Notes: generated by a model from the sequence alone, not told the origin. 40,960 bases of DNA from Fischerella muscicola SAG 1427-1 = PCC 73103 (GCF_000317245.1 NZ_AJLJ01000047.1:1-40960); one strand, 5' to 3'; positions 7,440 through 17,036 are shown, numbered from the stretch's first letter. Numbers and translations: made by a program.

Positions 7440-8561
7440 ATGAGCGATCGCCCTTCTGTTTTCTCCTTTTTTGCGGGTTCTGGTTTTCTAGATTTAGGTT
7501 TTGAAAATAGCGGTTTTCATATTGTTTATGTTAATGAAATTTCTCCTGCATTCATGGAAGCATACCGTTATGCACGCTCTTGTTTGAATGTCCCATTAGC
7601 AGAATATGGTTATCATTATGGGGAAGAAGCAGATGTTGCTAAACTCACTGAATATTCACAATCTCTACGCTTACAGCAATTAGTCAAAGACTGTCGCAAA
7701 TCTACTAATATTATTGGCTTTATTGGTGGCCCTCCCTGCCCAGATTTTTCTATTGGTGGTAAAAATCGGGGCTATGTAGGCGATAACGGTAAACTTTCAG
7801 CCTTTTATGTTGAATTAATTTGCCAACAACAACCAGAATTTTTCTTGTTTGAAAATGTTAAGGGTTTGTTGAAGACTAAAAAACATCGTTTATTCTATGA
7901 ATCATTGAAGAATAAATTAAAACAATTTGGATATGTATTAACAGAGCGTTTGATTAATTCTGTTGAATACGGAGTACCCCAAGATAGAGATAGAATAATC
8001 ATGATTGGTTTTCATAGCAAGCTTATTATTGATATGGGAATCCCTATCTCTAAATTTACTTTTCCTTGGAACAAATATTCTGTATTTACTAAAGAAAAAG
8101 TTTTTGCCTATCCTTGGATAAAATGTGAACCATTTCGAGAGAATTCTATCTCACCTTGTCCTAATAACATCCCCAAAGAATTAACAGTCGAATATTGGTT
8201 TGAGAAAAACAATGTTGTTCATCATCCCAATGCCAAACATTATTTTCAACCAAGGGCAGGAATAAATAAATTTGCTACGATTGACGAAGGAGATAATTCC
8301 AAAAAATCGTATAAACGTCTGCACAGATGGCGTTATTCTCCTACTGCTTGCTATGGCAATAATGAAGTACATTTACATCCATATAAAATACGGCGAATAT
8401 CTGTGGCTGAAGCTTTAGCAATACAATCTTTACCTGCAAGTTTTGTACTTCCAGAAAGTATGTCATTAACTAATATGTTTAAAACTATTGGTAATGGTGT
8501 ACCTTACTTAGCATCGAAAGCCTTAGCTCAAACTATTCTGGAATTTTTAGGATTTTCATAA
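7440..8561 (+). CDS. DNA (cytosine-5) methyltransferase, orphan
   Basis: A 373-residue C5 cytosine methyltransferase. Motif I FAGSGFLDLGFE is at 11-22 (AdoMet binding), motif IV GGPPCPDFS at 96-104 with catalytic Cys100, motif VI ENV at 138-140, motif VIII QDRDR at 181-185, and motif X GNGVPYLASKA sits near the C-terminus. The target-recognition region between VIII and IX is long (about 200-300). Motif IV reads PCPDFS where most family members have PCQ. No restriction endonuclease or very-short-patch repair gene lies next to it, so it is an orphan; several such enzymes in Nostoc protect or mark short palindromes, but the target here cannot be read. The start codon is followed directly by a HIP1 site. 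Confidence 0.92.
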   Translation: MSDRPSVFSFFAGSGFLDLGFENSGFHIVYVNEISPAFMEAYRYARSCLNVPLAEYGYHYGEEADVAKLTEYSQSLRLQQLVKDCRKSTNIIGFIGGPPCPDFSIGGKNRGYVGDNGKLSAFYVELICQQQPEFFLFENVKGLLKTKKHRLFYESLKNKLKQFGYVLTERLINSVEYGVPQDRDRIIMIGFHSKLIIDMGIPISKFTFPWNKYSVFTKEKVFAYPWIKCEPFRENSISPCPNNIPKELTVEYWFEKNNVVHHPNAKHYFQPRAGINKFATIDEGDNSKKSYKRLHRWRYSPTACYGNNEVHLHPYKIRRISVAEALAIQSLPASFVLPESMSLTNMFKTIGNGVPYLASKALAQTILEFLGFS

Positions 8562-8728
8562 TACCCCTGCAATTGTCAACAGTAGAATTGTAATTAATTG
8601 TGTCTCTACTATATTCTCGGCAGAGCAGTACTGATTTTCCGGCAAAATGCTAAGAATTGTAGATTTATTTATTAAAATAGTCTTAAAGTTTTATAAATCT
8701 TTTAGAACTAATTACTGGTAATAAAGCA

Positions 8729-9418
8729 ATGGCAGCAGAATATCCAGATCCTGATATTGATATTGCGCCATATATAGATCACACTCTGCTGATACCCACA
8801 GCTACGACAGAGCATATTGAACAATGGTGTGAAGAAGCACAAAGGTTTAACTTTGCAGGGGTTTGTGTCTACCCCTGCTATGTACGCCTAGCGGCCGAAT
8901 TACTCCACAATAAAACGCCGAAAATCTGTACCGTAATAGGGTTTCCTACTGGAGCGACGACTTCAGCAGTGAAATTGTATGAAGCTCAAGAAGCGGTGGA
9001 AAACGGTGCTACTGAATTAGACGTAGTAATCAATTTGAGTTGGTTAAAAGCTGGTAAAACTGATGAAGTGCATCGAGAAATTTCTGAGATTTGCGAAGAG
9101 ACAGATCAAGTAGTAAAGGTAATAATAGAAACCAACCTACTGACGGATGCCGAGAAAAGGCTAGCTACGGAAATATGTATGGATGCAGGAGCAGCTTTCA
9201 TCAAAACCTGTACAGGTTGGAATGGAGGTGCAACAGTGGCTGATGTGCGTCTGATTAAAGAGGTAGCACGGGAAAGAGTTGGAATTAAAGCTTCGGGTGG
9301 TATTCGTACTATTGACCAAGCCCTAGACTTAATTCTAGCGGGTGCTACGAGATTAGGAACATCTTATAGTGTCGATTTACTAAAACAGCGCGATACGCTG
9401 GAAAAGAGTAGTCATTAG
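8729..9418 (+). CDS. deoC: Deoxyribose-phosphate aldolase
   Basis: A 229-residue class I aldolase that splits 2-deoxyribose 5-phosphate to acetaldehyde and glyceraldehyde 3-phosphate in deoxynucleoside salvage. The expected residues are present: Asp98 in LDVVINL, Schiff-base Lys159 in FIKTCTGW, and Lys187 in [10 protein letters not shown]. Here the usual Ser of the FIKTSTG motif is replaced by Cys. The gene stands alone, without the deoA/deoB/deoD neighbours of enteric bacteria, and ends directly in a palindromic repeat that may serve as terminator. Start at ATG 8729 gives a full N-terminus ([12 protein letters not shown]). Confidence 0.95.
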   Translation: MAAEYPDPDIDIAPYIDHTLLIPTATTEHIEQWCEEAQRFNFAGVCVYPCYVRLAAELLHNKTPKICTVIGFPTGATTSAVKLYEAQEAVENGATELDVVINLSWLKAGKTDEVHREISEICEETDQVVKVIIETNLLTDAEKRLATEICMDAGAAFIKTCTGWNGGATVADVRLIKEVARERVGIKASGGIRTIDQALDLILAGATRLGTSYSVDLLKQRDTLEKSSH

Positions 9419-9440
9419 AGACGCGAGGAACATCGCGTCT
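9419..9440. repeat. GACGCGAT-family palindrome, copy 1
   Basis: AGACGCGA and TCGCGTCT form an 8-bp stem with a 6-base loop right after the deoC stop. Related palindromes followed by CTGTACAA or CTCTAACAA lie at 18847, 20707 and about 23341. Confidence 0.6.
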
Positions 9441-9445
9441 GTACA

Positions 9446-9550
9446 ATGGTCATTGGTCATTGGTTATTGGTCATTGGTCATTGATTAATACTTACTACTT
9501 GTTACAAATAACAAAGGACAAATGACAAATGACAAATAACAAATGACAAA
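9446..9550. repeat. Two heptanucleotide short tandem repeats (STRR)
   Basis: At 9446-9482 the 7-mer GGTCATT is repeated about five times with one variant; at about 9509-9550 the 7-mer ACAAATG (variant ACAAATA) runs into the recO start codon. Seven-base tandem repeats of this kind are a mark of heterocystous cyanobacterial genomes. Confidence 0.8.
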
Positions 9551-10485
9551 TGAGTAAAACATATAAAGCAACTGGTATTAATCTTAAAAGTCAAGCTTTT
9601 GGCGAATCAGATCGACTTGTGACAGTTTTGACACAAGAATTAGGGCTGATTCGTGTCATCGCTCCTGGTTCTCGCAAACACAACTCCAGCTTGGGTGGTA
9701 GGAGTGCAATGTTTGTAGTTAATGAATTATTGATTGCCAAGGGGCGATCGCTCGATAAAATTACACAAGCACAAACTGTAAAATCTTACCCACGTCTTGC
9801 TCAGGACTTGGTAAAATTAGTAGCCAGCCAATACTTAGCCGAAATCGCACTATGTCAGGCTTTAAGTGAACAACCCCAAACAGAATTATATGAGTTACTA
9901 AATGAACATCTCGAACGGTTAGAGAATTTACCTAACACAGATACACCCAGTGTTGTAGCCTATCTGACACATGGTGCATTTCAACTTTTGGCTTTGGCGG
10001 GATTAACGCCACAAGTACAAATTTGTTGTTTAACCGGACGTACTTTGAAACCAGATTTTCAAGACCCCCACTCGCAAGTAGGATTTAGTGTAAGTGCTGG
10101 TGGAACTGTTTGTTTAGCAGCTTGGGAACGCCTGAAGAAGGAAGGAGACAGTAACAAAGTAGCAGAAGGTGAGAGGGGGATATATAGTATTTCTCCTCAT
10201 ACCCCTATACCCTTACACTCTTATACCCCTAAATCCCAAGCCTACGAAACTATCACCCATCGCCAAGAAATACCAGCGCTTTCTAAACGCTTGGATGCTG
10301 AAGAATTGACAATACTCCAGCAGCTGTCGCAATCAGAGATAATGCTAAATGCAGCCGAAAAAAATAGCTGGTTATCTGTTGAGCAAATTTTGCGTCAGTA
10401 TGCTCAGTATCATTTTGGTCGTCCTATTCGCTCTGCTGCCTTGATTGACTCTTATTTTGCTGCTAACCATGATGCAATCGTCTGA
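9550..10485 (+). CDS. recO: DNA repair protein RecO
   Basis: A 311-residue RecO, the mediator that works with RecF/RecR to load RecA on SSB-coated single-stranded DNA. The N-terminal OB fold ([23 protein letters not shown]), the hallmark [11 protein letters not shown] and a C-terminal helical domain (CQALSEQ to LIDSYF) are clear. The single CCLTGR segment (about 158-163) is what remains of the zinc site. Between about residues 198 and 235 there is a Pro/Thr-rich insert ([16 protein letters not shown]) built from short repeats, unlike the rest of the protein. The start ATG emerges from a 7-bp repeat. The 3' end overlaps the MFS gene, implying translational coupling. Confidence 0.9.
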   Translation: MSKTYKATGINLKSQAFGESDRLVTVLTQELGLIRVIAPGSRKHNSSLGGRSAMFVVNELLIAKGRSLDKITQAQTVKSYPRLAQDLVKLVASQYLAEIALCQALSEQPQTELYELLNEHLERLENLPNTDTPSVVAYLTHGAFQLLALAGLTPQVQICCLTGRTLKPDFQDPHSQVGFSVSAGGTVCLAAWERLKKEGDSNKVAEGERGIYSISPHTPIPLHSYTPKSQAYETITHRQEIPALSKRLDAEELTILQQLSQSEIMLNAAEKNSWLSVEQILRQYAQYHFGRPIRSAALIDSYFAANHDAIV

Positions 10486-12079
10486 TTTGGATAAAAAAAT
10501 CCTGCCACTATCACCAAGCCATGTTAAAAAACACAATACAACACCAACCTCTAGATCACAAAATCACCTGAGTGTAGTTCGCGATACTACATCTAGTCCT
10601 AGTCAAATTCATCGTCAAGAAATGTCTGCAAAAGACGTTTCTCAAGAAGATAAAAATAAAAATAGTACATCACCAGCAGCCAAAACCGATGTACCAGGGG
10701 AAAGCAACTTTCATCAACCAAATGCAGCTGTGTCTCAAAAGCCAGATGAGGAAAATAAACCTATAGACACAGAACCAACTTCTAGAGATACCCAAGAATA
10801 TGGATTTTGGCCAGTATTGAAAAATGCTAATTTTTTGGCTCTTTGGGGTGGTCAAGTCTTTTGTCAATTAGCAGATAAAGTATATCTAGTGCTGATGATC
10901 GCCTTGATCAATACTCATTTTCAGACAGGCGCTCAAACCATTAGCGCTTGGGTGTCAGCATTGATGATGACTTTTACAGTACCTGCTGTGTTGTTTGGTT
11001 CCCTAGCTGGTGCGTTTGTAGACCGTTGGTCAAAAAAGATGGTACTGGTAGGAACAAATATTTGGCGCGGTATCCTAGTTTTGGTTATTCCCTCCCTACT
11101 GTGGTTAACTCAGGATTGGAAACCGATCGCTATGTTACCTGTAGGTTTTGTGATTATTCTGGGGATTACTTTTTTAGTCTCGACACTCACACAGTTTTTT
11201 GCACCAGCTGAACAAGCAGCAATTCCTTTAGTGGTCAAAGAGAAAGATCTACTCTCAGCTAATTCTCTATATACCACAACAATGATGGCATCGGTGATTG
11301 TTGGTTTCGCTATTGGTGAACCACTGTTAGCAGCAGCAGATCGCTTGTGGTTACTTCTTGGTGGTAGTGACGGACTTGGTAAAGAAATAGTTGTCGGTGG
11401 TAGTTATGCGATCGCTGGACTAATCTTACTGCTACTAGTAACTAACGAAAAACCCCACACACCCACACAGGAATCTCCCCACATTTTTGCCGATCTGCGC
11501 GATGGTTTGCGTTATCTAGGAAAAAATCATCGCCTCCGCAACGCTCTGATTCAATTAATTATCTTATTTTCTGTATTTGCAGCTTTAACAGTTCTAGCTG
11601 TCCGCATGGCAGAAGTAATTCCTAATTTGAAACCACAACAATTTGGCTTTTTGCTTGCATCTGGTGGTGTGGGAATTGCTCTTGGAGCAGTAATTTTAGG
11701 CCAGTTTGGGCAACGTTTCTCTTATACTCAATTAAGTCTAATTGGCTGTGTTGGCATGGTTGCATCCCTGATTGGTCTATCGCTATTTACACAACAATTA
11801 TGGGCTGTCTTGCCTTTAGTCATGACTTTGGGTATCTTTGGGGCGTTAGTGGGTATACCCATGCAAACGGCTATTCAAACAGAAACGCCTATAGAGATGC
11901 GTGGTAAAGTTTTTGGTCTACAGAATAATGTCATCAATATAGCCCTTACTTTGCCCTTAGCGTTAGCAGGTGTAGCAGAAACTTTTGTTGGTTTGCAAGC
12001 TGTATTTTTGGGATTAGCTGCGATCGTTTTTTTAGGTGGTTTATTAAACTGGTATATTTGGCTCTCTAGTGGGGATTGA
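10469..12079 (+). CDS. MFS transporter (DHA3-like exporter)
   Basis: An inner-membrane major-facilitator protein of about 536 residues. The first ~110 residues are hydrophilic, repetitive in Ser/Pro/Thr and probably cytoplasmic and disordered. The membrane domain then starts with [24 protein letters not shown] and shows the family loop [18 protein letters not shown] motif A (here [15 protein letters not shown]) and about twelve hydrophobic segments. The pattern resembles drug or siderophore exporters of the DHA3/EntS kind; the substrate is unknown. Possible starts are ATG 10445, 10469 and 10472; the latter two overlap the end of recO by only 14-17 bases and are preferred, so the pair is likely one operon. 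The gene is followed by a CTAGGCGC/GCGTCTAG hairpin. Confidence 0.85.
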   Translation: MMQSSDLDKKILPLSPSHVKKHNTTPTSRSQNHLSVVRDTTSSPSQIHRQEMSAKDVSQEDKNKNSTSPAAKTDVPGESNFHQPNAAVSQKPDEENKPIDTEPTSRDTQEYGFWPVLKNANFLALWGGQVFCQLADKVYLVLMIALINTHFQTGAQTISAWVSALMMTFTVPAVLFGSLAGAFVDRWSKKMVLVGTNIWRGILVLVIPSLLWLTQDWKPIAMLPVGFVIILGITFLVSTLTQFFAPAEQAAIPLVVKEKDLLSANSLYTTTMMASVIVGFAIGEPLLAAADRLWLLLGGSDGLGKEIVVGGSYAIAGLILLLLVTNEKPHTPTQESPHIFADLRDGLRYLGKNHRLRNALIQLIILFSVFAALTVLAVRMAEVIPNLKPQQFGFLLASGGVGIALGAVILGQFGQRFSYTQLSLIGCVGMVASLIGLSLFTQQLWAVLPLVMTLGIFGALVGIPMQTAIQTETPIEMRGKVFGLQNNVINIALTLPLALAGVAETFVGLQAVFLGLAAIVFLGGLLNWYIWLSSGD

Positions 12080-12397
12080 CGCTTTTGTGTTATGCTTAAA
12101 TGCATAATAAAATCTTGCATATTAGCAGATAAAAATCATGTCTACATCAGCTAGGCGCAATTTTAGCGTCTAGTTAGCTTGTAGTAAGTTTATCTCTCAA
12201 AAGCGATTCATAAATAAAATAAATAAATCCAAGGATTTTTTGGTAAAAACATAAAATTTTGTGTGTTAAGTGGGTGCTGGCTGTGATTTATGATAAATCA
12301 ACAAGCCGAAAAAAAAGTAAAATCACAAACAGCAGCAGAATAATGGTAAAAAACTGATCAATTAAACCCGCTTTTCTCATAAATTAATCAATAAAGA
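12080..12397. other. Intergenic stretch with a hairpin at 12151-12173
   Basis: AT-rich, no gene seen. CTAGGCGC and GCGTCTAG pair (one G-T) with a 7-base loop at 12151-12173; without a T run it is only a weak terminator candidate for the MFS gene. The promoter of the glycosyltransferase gene must lie in the second half, but I could not pick out convincing boxes. Confidence 0.4.
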
Positions 12398-13546
12398 ATG
12401 CGTATAGCTTGGATTGGAAAAAAATCGCCCTTTTGTGGCAATGTTACTTACAGTCGAGAGATTACGAATGCTTTACTAGAGCAGGGACACGAAGTTAGCT
12501 TCCTGCATTTCGCTCAAGAAGAGTCCAAGCCCGACAACTGGCCAAATTGTCCAGAAGTCCCTTTGCCCTTCATTTATAAGTCCCAGGTTTATACTATTCC
12601 CACTTTCAAAGCGACTAAAGTTTTAACTCAATCGCTGCGACGGATTAAGCCAGACATTGTTCATGCTTCTCTCACCTTATCTCCCCTAGACTTTGTTTTG
12701 CCAGAAATTTGTGAGGAGCTAAATTTACCATTAGTTGCGACTTTCCACACACCCTTTGCAGGTAAAGGAGCAAAGCTGGTATCAGGAACCCAACTATTGG
12801 CTTATCAACTCTACGCGCCCTTTTTAGGCAATTACCATCGCGTGATTGTATTTTCCCAAATTCAGCGCGAATTATTAGCACGCATGGGTGTACCGTCAAA
12901 AAATATTGCTGTGATTCCCAATGGCGTGGATGTTAATAAATATTCTCCCGGTATTTCTCAAGTTAAAGCAGAATTTGATGCCGATCGCCTGTTTGTTTAC
13001 CAAGGAAGGTTAGCTCCAGAAAAAAACGTTGAAGCTCTACTGCGTGCTTGGAAGCAATCAGAAATGGCACCAACAAGCAAGTTGCTGATAGTTGGAGATG
13101 GCCCCCTCAAGTCTTCTTTAGAACCTTTTTATAACTCCGAGAATGGGATTCATTGGTTAGGATTTGTTGCTGATGAAGAACGGCGCATTGAAATTCTACG
13201 GAGTGCAGATGTATATATTTTACCTTCATTAGTAGAAGGTTTATCTTTATCTTTATTAGAAGCAATGGCTTGTGGAGTAGCTTGTTTAGCCACTGATGTT
13301 GGCGCTGATGGAGAAGTCTTAGAAAAAGGTGCAGGTGTAATTATTAACCCTAAGTCAGTGCGACCCCAACTAAGAACCTTATTACCATTATTCCAAGATC
13401 ACCCTGAGCTAACAACTTTGCTGGGGCTAAAAGCTAGAAAACGAGTCTTAGAACGCTACACCCTTAGCGGTAATATTGCTCAGTTAGAACTATTGTATGA
13501 AGAAGTAGTTCAACAACAAAGCCTACAACTAAGCCGAGGAGCTTAA
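12398..13546 (+). CDS. GT4 family glycosyltransferase
   Basis: A 382-residue retaining GT-B glycosyltransferase. The N-terminal acceptor domain starts with MRIAWIGKKSPFCGNV; FHTPFAGKG is at about 122-130, the interdomain PNGVDVNKYSPG at about 173-184 and the donor-domain VYQGRLAPEKN at about 199-209. The catalytic E-x7-E motif appears as EGLSLSLLE near 286-294. Sugar donor and acceptor are not determined. One possibility is a galactolipid (DGDG) synthase of the cyanobacterial DgdA type, which is also a GT4 enzyme, but that is a guess from family and length. It stands alone and ends ahead of a hairpin with a T run. Confidence 0.85.
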   Translation: MRIAWIGKKSPFCGNVTYSREITNALLEQGHEVSFLHFAQEESKPDNWPNCPEVPLPFIYKSQVYTIPTFKATKVLTQSLRRIKPDIVHASLTLSPLDFVLPEICEELNLPLVATFHTPFAGKGAKLVSGTQLLAYQLYAPFLGNYHRVIVFSQIQRELLARMGVPSKNIAVIPNGVDVNKYSPGISQVKAEFDADRLFVYQGRLAPEKNVEALLRAWKQSEMAPTSKLLIVGDGPLKSSLEPFYNSENGIHWLGFVADEERRIEILRSADVYILPSLVEGLSLSLLEAMACGVACLATDVGADGEVLEKGAGVIINPKSVRPQLRTLLPLFQDHPELTTLLGLKARKRVLERYTLSGNIAQLELLYEEVVQQQSLQLSRGA

Positions 13547-13850
13547 GTGAACTATACCAATTTTGGATTTTAGATTACTCTACGAGAAGCCGCTTACGCG
13601 TCTATGGATTTTGGATTAAAAGTCAAATTTTATTCAGCCTTAGCGATGTTTGTAATCGCGGCTAAACAGACAAAACCTGCAAAGGCAGGTTATTTATTCT
13701 TCTAGAGTCCACCTACGTGGACTTTATTTTTGCATAAATTGGTAATTGGCAATTAATACCAATTTGAAAAAGGAATGCGACAGATAGACTAACAAAACTC
13801 TTATCCACCAAAGAGTTTCCCAATCCAAAATCCAAAATTGCTATCTATGC
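13547..13850. other. Convergent intergenic region between GT4 gene and recR
   Basis: No gene seen. It contains two hairpins in tandem, ACCTGCAAAGGCAGGT at about 13675 and AGTCCAC/GTGGACT at 13706-13723, and a stretch of CCAATCCAAAATCC-like short repeats near 13820. Confidence 0.5.
13706..13731 (+). terminator. Terminator-like hairpin after the GT4 gene
   Basis: AGTCCAC CTAC GTGGACT is followed by TTATTTTT. It fits a rho-independent terminator for the plus-strand glycosyltransferase gene, though it also looks like one of the hairpin repeats. Confidence 0.5.
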
Positions 13851-14447
13851 CTAATCTAACTCTCGCCTTCCTTCCAAAGCTCGCGCTAGCGTCACCTCGT
13901 CAGCATACTCTAAATCACCACCTACTGGTAAACCAAAGGCAATCCGTGTCACCTTGGTAAAAGGCTTGAGTAACTGACCGACGTATAGTGTCGTCGTCTC
14001 TCCTTCTACACTCGGACTAATTGCTAAGATGACTTCTTTGGGTTTTTGTTGACTGACTCGCCGCACCAAAGGTTGAACTGTTAATTGTTCTGGGCCGATA
14101 CCATCAATCGGCGAAATGACTCCACCCAAGACATGATATTTACCTTTGTACTCTCTAGTTTTTTCTAAAGCAATTACATCCCGAGAGTCTGCCACTATAC
14201 AAATAGTAGTGTTGTCCCGACTAGGATTACGACAGATTTCACAAACAGGTTCAGCAGAAAGGTGAAAACACTCTTTGCACAAACCAATTTGCTTTTTGGC
14301 TTCAATCAAAGCTTGTGCTAAAGCTTCTACTTCTGCTTCTGGACGTTTCAAAATGTGCAACGCTAGTCTTTGGGCAGTTTTTGGCCCCACTCCAGGTAAG
14401 CGTTGCAACTGTTCTATTAGGCGTGCTAGAGGACGTGCGTAAACCGT
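13851..14447 (-). CDS. recR: Recombination protein RecR, with non-standard start codon
   Basis: RecR forms a ring clamp and works with RecO in gap repair. It has a helix-hairpin-helix [16 protein letters not shown] (about 16-31), a zinc site C57-x2-C60 and C69-x2-C72, and a Toprim domain ([13 protein letters not shown], then [16 protein letters not shown]). The conserved family N-terminus [14 protein letters not shown] is encoded in frame, but the codon matching Met is ACG (14445-14447), with GGAG 8 bases before it. No ATG or GTG exists between the upstream stop and the HhH; the first usable alternative, TTG at 14408, would remove 13 conserved residues. Either a rare ACG start, a start mutation, or a sequencing error. 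From ACG the product has 198 residues, the normal length. Confidence 0.9.
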   Translation of the reverse strand, partial: TVYARPLARLIEQLQRLPGVGPKTAQRLALHILKRPEAEVEALAQALIEAKKQIGLCKECFHLSAEPVCEICRNPSRDNTTICIVADSRDVIALEKTREYKGKYHVLGGVISPIDGIGPEQLTVQPLVRRVSQQKPKEVILAISPSVEGETTTLYVGQLLKPFTKVTRIAFGLPVGGDLEYADEVTLARALEGRRELD

Positions 14448-14580
14448 AGTTCTATCTCCAGTATGTTCGTACTATAACTATAATGGCATTCTGAAAAATT
14501 TTTGCGGAAATTTCCATCGAAATCAGGAAATCTCGTAGATGGGGGTGTAGCTTTAACTATAAGCACGCAGAGATAATTAA

Positions 14581-14586
14581 GAGGAG
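14581..14586 (+). promoter_or_regulatory. Ribosome binding site that fixes the next start
   Basis: GAGGAG ends 7 bases before ATG 14594, so that ATG rather than the TTG at 14588 should start the gene. Confidence 0.7.
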
Positions 14587-14593
14587 ATTGATT

Positions 14594-15064
14594 ATGGCAG
14601 CTCAAGTTTGTGAGAGACTAATCTTTAATGGCGAAATAATCTCAATGACATCTCGTCAGCAATTGCTTGAGCAAAAGCCTAAAGTGATGAAGTTAAATGA
14701 GCAACATATAAATATAGATAATGATAGCCCCTCAACATTCTCAACTACTCGCTGGCGGTTCCACATCGGAACTTGGGAAATCAAAAATGGTCAATTATAT
14801 CTTGTAGATGTATTTGGCTTTTACAAAATGCTTGGTAAAGCTCCAATTCCTGCTAATTGGTTCACTGGGGTGATCAAAATTCCTCAAGGAAAATTACTTC
14901 ACTATGTTCATATGGGCTTTGGTTCGGTATATGAACAAGAGATTCATGTAGAAATTAAGAACGGAAAAGTCGTTCAGTCTCGTGCTATTGATAACTTACA
15001 ACCCAGTTGCAGTAGCCTTGATGACTGTGAGAATTTATATGATCATGGTGACAATGGATGGTAA
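14594..15064 (+). CDS. Unknown 156-residue protein
   Basis: I do not recognise a family. The first ~45 residues are mixed and polar; from TRWRFHIGTWEIKNGQLYLVDVFGFYKM (residues about 49-76, in part) onward the protein is rich in beta strands and aromatic residues, with WFTGVIKIPQGKLLHYVHMG and YEQEIHVEIKNGKVV, suggesting a compact beta-barrel or sandwich. The C-terminus is acidic and has two Cys (SCSSLDDCENLY). There is no signal peptide or membrane segment. A GAGGAG ribosome site 7 bases before the ATG and a strong hairpin 22 bases after the stop support it as a real, single transcribed gene. Confidence 0.65.
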   Translation: MAAQVCERLIFNGEIISMTSRQQLLEQKPKVMKLNEQHINIDNDSPSTFSTTRWRFHIGTWEIKNGQLYLVDVFGFYKMLGKAPIPANWFTGVIKIPQGKLLHYVHMGFGSVYEQEIHVEIKNGKVVQSRAIDNLQPSCSSLDDCENLYDHGDNGW

Positions 15065-15086
15065 CAAGTTTGTGCATTGTACACCA

Positions 15087-15118
15087 AAATCTGCACTGTG
15101 TAAAGTCAGTGCAGATTT
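15087..15118. terminator. Bidirectional terminator hairpin
   Basis: AAATCTGCACTG and CAGTGCAGATTT make a perfect 12-bp stem with an 8-base loop between two convergent genes. The minus-strand reading is followed by TTTT, so it may end both transcripts. Confidence 0.65.
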
Positions 15119-15154
15119 AATGGCTGGTTAGAACTATGTGATCTCAGCAAACAC

Positions 15155-15553
15155 TTAACGTCGAACTTGGTTAGAAATATCTTTACCTGCGTCTACTGTG
15201 CTATCTTTTGCTTGATTGGCGGTTTTCTTAGCGCCTTCTACATAACCTGAGCCAAAATCTCTAAACGCTTCGGCTGAATCTTCTCCAATTCTCTTCAGTC
15301 TTTCACCAGGATTACCTTTTACTTCCTCAGCTTCTTTTTGCCATTCGCCTGTTGTTCTTGGTCTTTGGGTATCATTCAGATGGGCGCGATCGCGAACTTC
15401 CTTACCTAAAGCTTTATTGTCACCAGGAGTGATGTAGGTATTGGTTGTCAGCAGCAGAACACCAAGCATCACAACAGCCAAAAAACGCTTCACTTGCAGT
15501 CCCTTCAACACAGAACTGACACGAGCGATCGCATTAGAAATCAAATTGGTCAT
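15155..15553 (-). CDS. Small membrane-anchored or secreted protein, unknown
   Basis: A 132-residue protein with a basic N-terminus and one hydrophobic segment (FLAVVMLGVLLLTTNTYI, about 24-41) acting as signal or anchor. A hydrophilic, Lys/Asp/Glu/Gly-rich region follows without Cys. The last ~40 residues (EGAKKTANQAKDSTVDAGKD) have an 11-residue-like amphipathic helical pattern that recalls LEA-type stress proteins; this resemblance is compositional only. Proteins of this type are widespread in cyanobacteria with no known job. It ends toward the shared hairpin at 15087. Confidence 0.6.
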   Translation of the reverse strand: MTNLISNAIARVSSVLKGLQVKRFLAVVMLGVLLLTTNTYITPGDNKALGKEVRDRAHLNDTQRPRTTGEWQKEAEEVKGNPGERLKRIGEDSAEAFRDFGSGYVEGAKKTANQAKDSTVDAGKDISNQVRR

Positions 15554-16093
15554 GACTATACTCCGTGAGTTAATTTTTCATAATTTTGAGATAGCTACAA
15601 TTGGCTCACTCCAAAATCAGCTAATACTGTGAGAAACTGAACTTAGCTTCTAAGTGCAATTAGCTACTACATTGGAGCTATAGGTTAGTGTTGAATTCTT
15701 ATCAAAACCAACCCATAACCTATTTCCGAACCAAGGGAGTTTTTTGAACACAAATATAAGACTAACTTTCAAAAAATAATTATCCCTCTAACGAAAGTCA
15801 GAGCTTGGTTATGAAAAATGATGGTTGTTCTAATTCTGATAAATACGTGGTTTTTCCTGGTATCTGCAACTATATAAAATCTGTGAGGGATAAGAAACGA
15901 AATTTGCAACCTCCTTGCGGTAAGTTTATAGCGACTGTCCAACCTCACCTTTCCTATCATGTCGTCTGCTTATATGTCTCAGGATTTTTGTGAAATGGTA
16001 TAAATCAGCGGGAATAAACAGAACCATATTAAAAAAAGTAACCATTATTTAAACCTTTGTTAATGACAAAGGATAAATGACAAATTACAACCC
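15554..16093. other. Intergenic stretch, no gene recognised
   Basis: About 540 bases of AT-rich sequence. A loose inverted repeat (CTATAGGTTAGTGTTG near 15679 and CCAACCCATAACCTAT near 15708) is the only structure seen. Short open frames at 15769-15993 on both strands overlap each other and lack protein-like pattern. Confidence 0.5.
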
Positions 16094-16948
16094 TTATTCA
16101 TTCTTTGTATATGCAACAAAGCTATACTTAGCTAATTCTTCTTTCCCAGCTTGACTCATGGCAAAATTGACAAATTTTTGCACAGGCTTTGTCGGTGATT
16201 TCTTGATAGTAATCCCAATCGGTCTGACCATTTGATATTTATTATTTTTGATATTTTCAATGCTAGGTTCTACACCATTCAAGCTGAGGCGGTTAACTGG
16301 TAAATTGTTTGAAATTGCATAAGCTAAAGAAAAGGCACTAATACTATAAGGTGTATTTTGGATAGCTGCAATTACTTCACTTTCATTACGCAAAACTACT
16401 ACTTCTGAGGAAATTTTGAGGTCTTGACCAAGATAATATTTACGCAATAAATATTTAGCGTGTTCATTTTCTGCTCTGTCTAAAACAACAATCTTAGCAT
16501 CAGAACCGCCTAAGTCTTTCCAGTTTTCTATCTTACCACTATATATTCCCTTCAGTTGCTCTGTAGTCACATTCATTATATTTGTGACACTGGGATGAGT
16601 GGCAACTAAAAGAGCATCTTTTGCTAACAAGTAATATTCTAGTTTATCTTCTTTTTCCTCTGGCTTAAATTCCCAACTCAGAGTTCCAATGTCTAACAAT
16701 CCGTCTTTAACTCCTGCAATACTTACTTCCGATTTAGTAGGTGTAAGGATGGAAACTTTTGTATTAGGATTTTTCACCTCGTAAGCATCAGCTAACACCT
16801 TTAACGCTGGATAAACGCTACTATAACCAGAGATTTTAATTTCTTGCTGTGCTTGATTGGATATATTACCATTAGTATTGATGGCACAGCTAAATATTAC
16901 TAAAAGCATTGCTATTAATGGGATTAGAAATAATTTGTTCTTTTTCAT
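16094..16948 (-). CDS. PstS-like substrate-binding lipoprotein
   Basis: A 284-residue periplasmic binding protein. The signal peptide ends in a lipobox IFSC with the lipidated Cys at 21. The mature part follows the phosphate-binding-protein pattern: ISGYSSVYPALKVLADAYE near the start, the hinge region around TEQLKGIYSGKIENWKDLGG (about 127-146), and VRPIGITIKKSPTKPVQKFVNFA at the end. In PstS the Ser/Thr/Asp residues of these loops bind phosphate. No pstC, pstA, pstB or phoU gene adjoins it, so it may feed a distant transporter or act as a sensor or scavenger. Upstream lies a 38-base palindrome and the divergent DUF1445 gene. Confidence 0.8.
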   Translation of the reverse strand: MKKNKLFLIPLIAMLLVIFSCAINTNGNISNQAQQEIKISGYSSVYPALKVLADAYEVKNPNTKVSILTPTKSEVSIAGVKDGLLDIGTLSWEFKPEEKEDKLEYYLLAKDALLVATHPSVTNIMNVTTEQLKGIYSGKIENWKDLGGSDAKIVVLDRAENEHAKYLLRKYYLGQDLKISSEVVVLRNESEVIAAIQNTPYSISAFSLAYAISNNLPVNRLSLNGVEPSIENIKNNKYQMVRPIGITIKKSPTKPVQKFVNFAMSQAGKEELAKYSFVAYTKNE

Positions 16949-17036
16949 GTCTTGTTTCCTTTGTCAATAAAACCAAATTCCAACTATATCGATAAAATAG
17001 GAATATTAAAGCAACAAAAAATTGACTTTATCTCTT

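Noticed and set aside
7440..8561. Restriction-modification system
   Set aside because: Neighbouring genes are a DUF697 GTPase and deoC; no endonuclease frame exists in the gaps.
15769..15993. Small genes on both strands in the gap before the PstS-like gene
   Set aside because: The frames overlap each other, lack ribosome sites and show no protein-like pattern.
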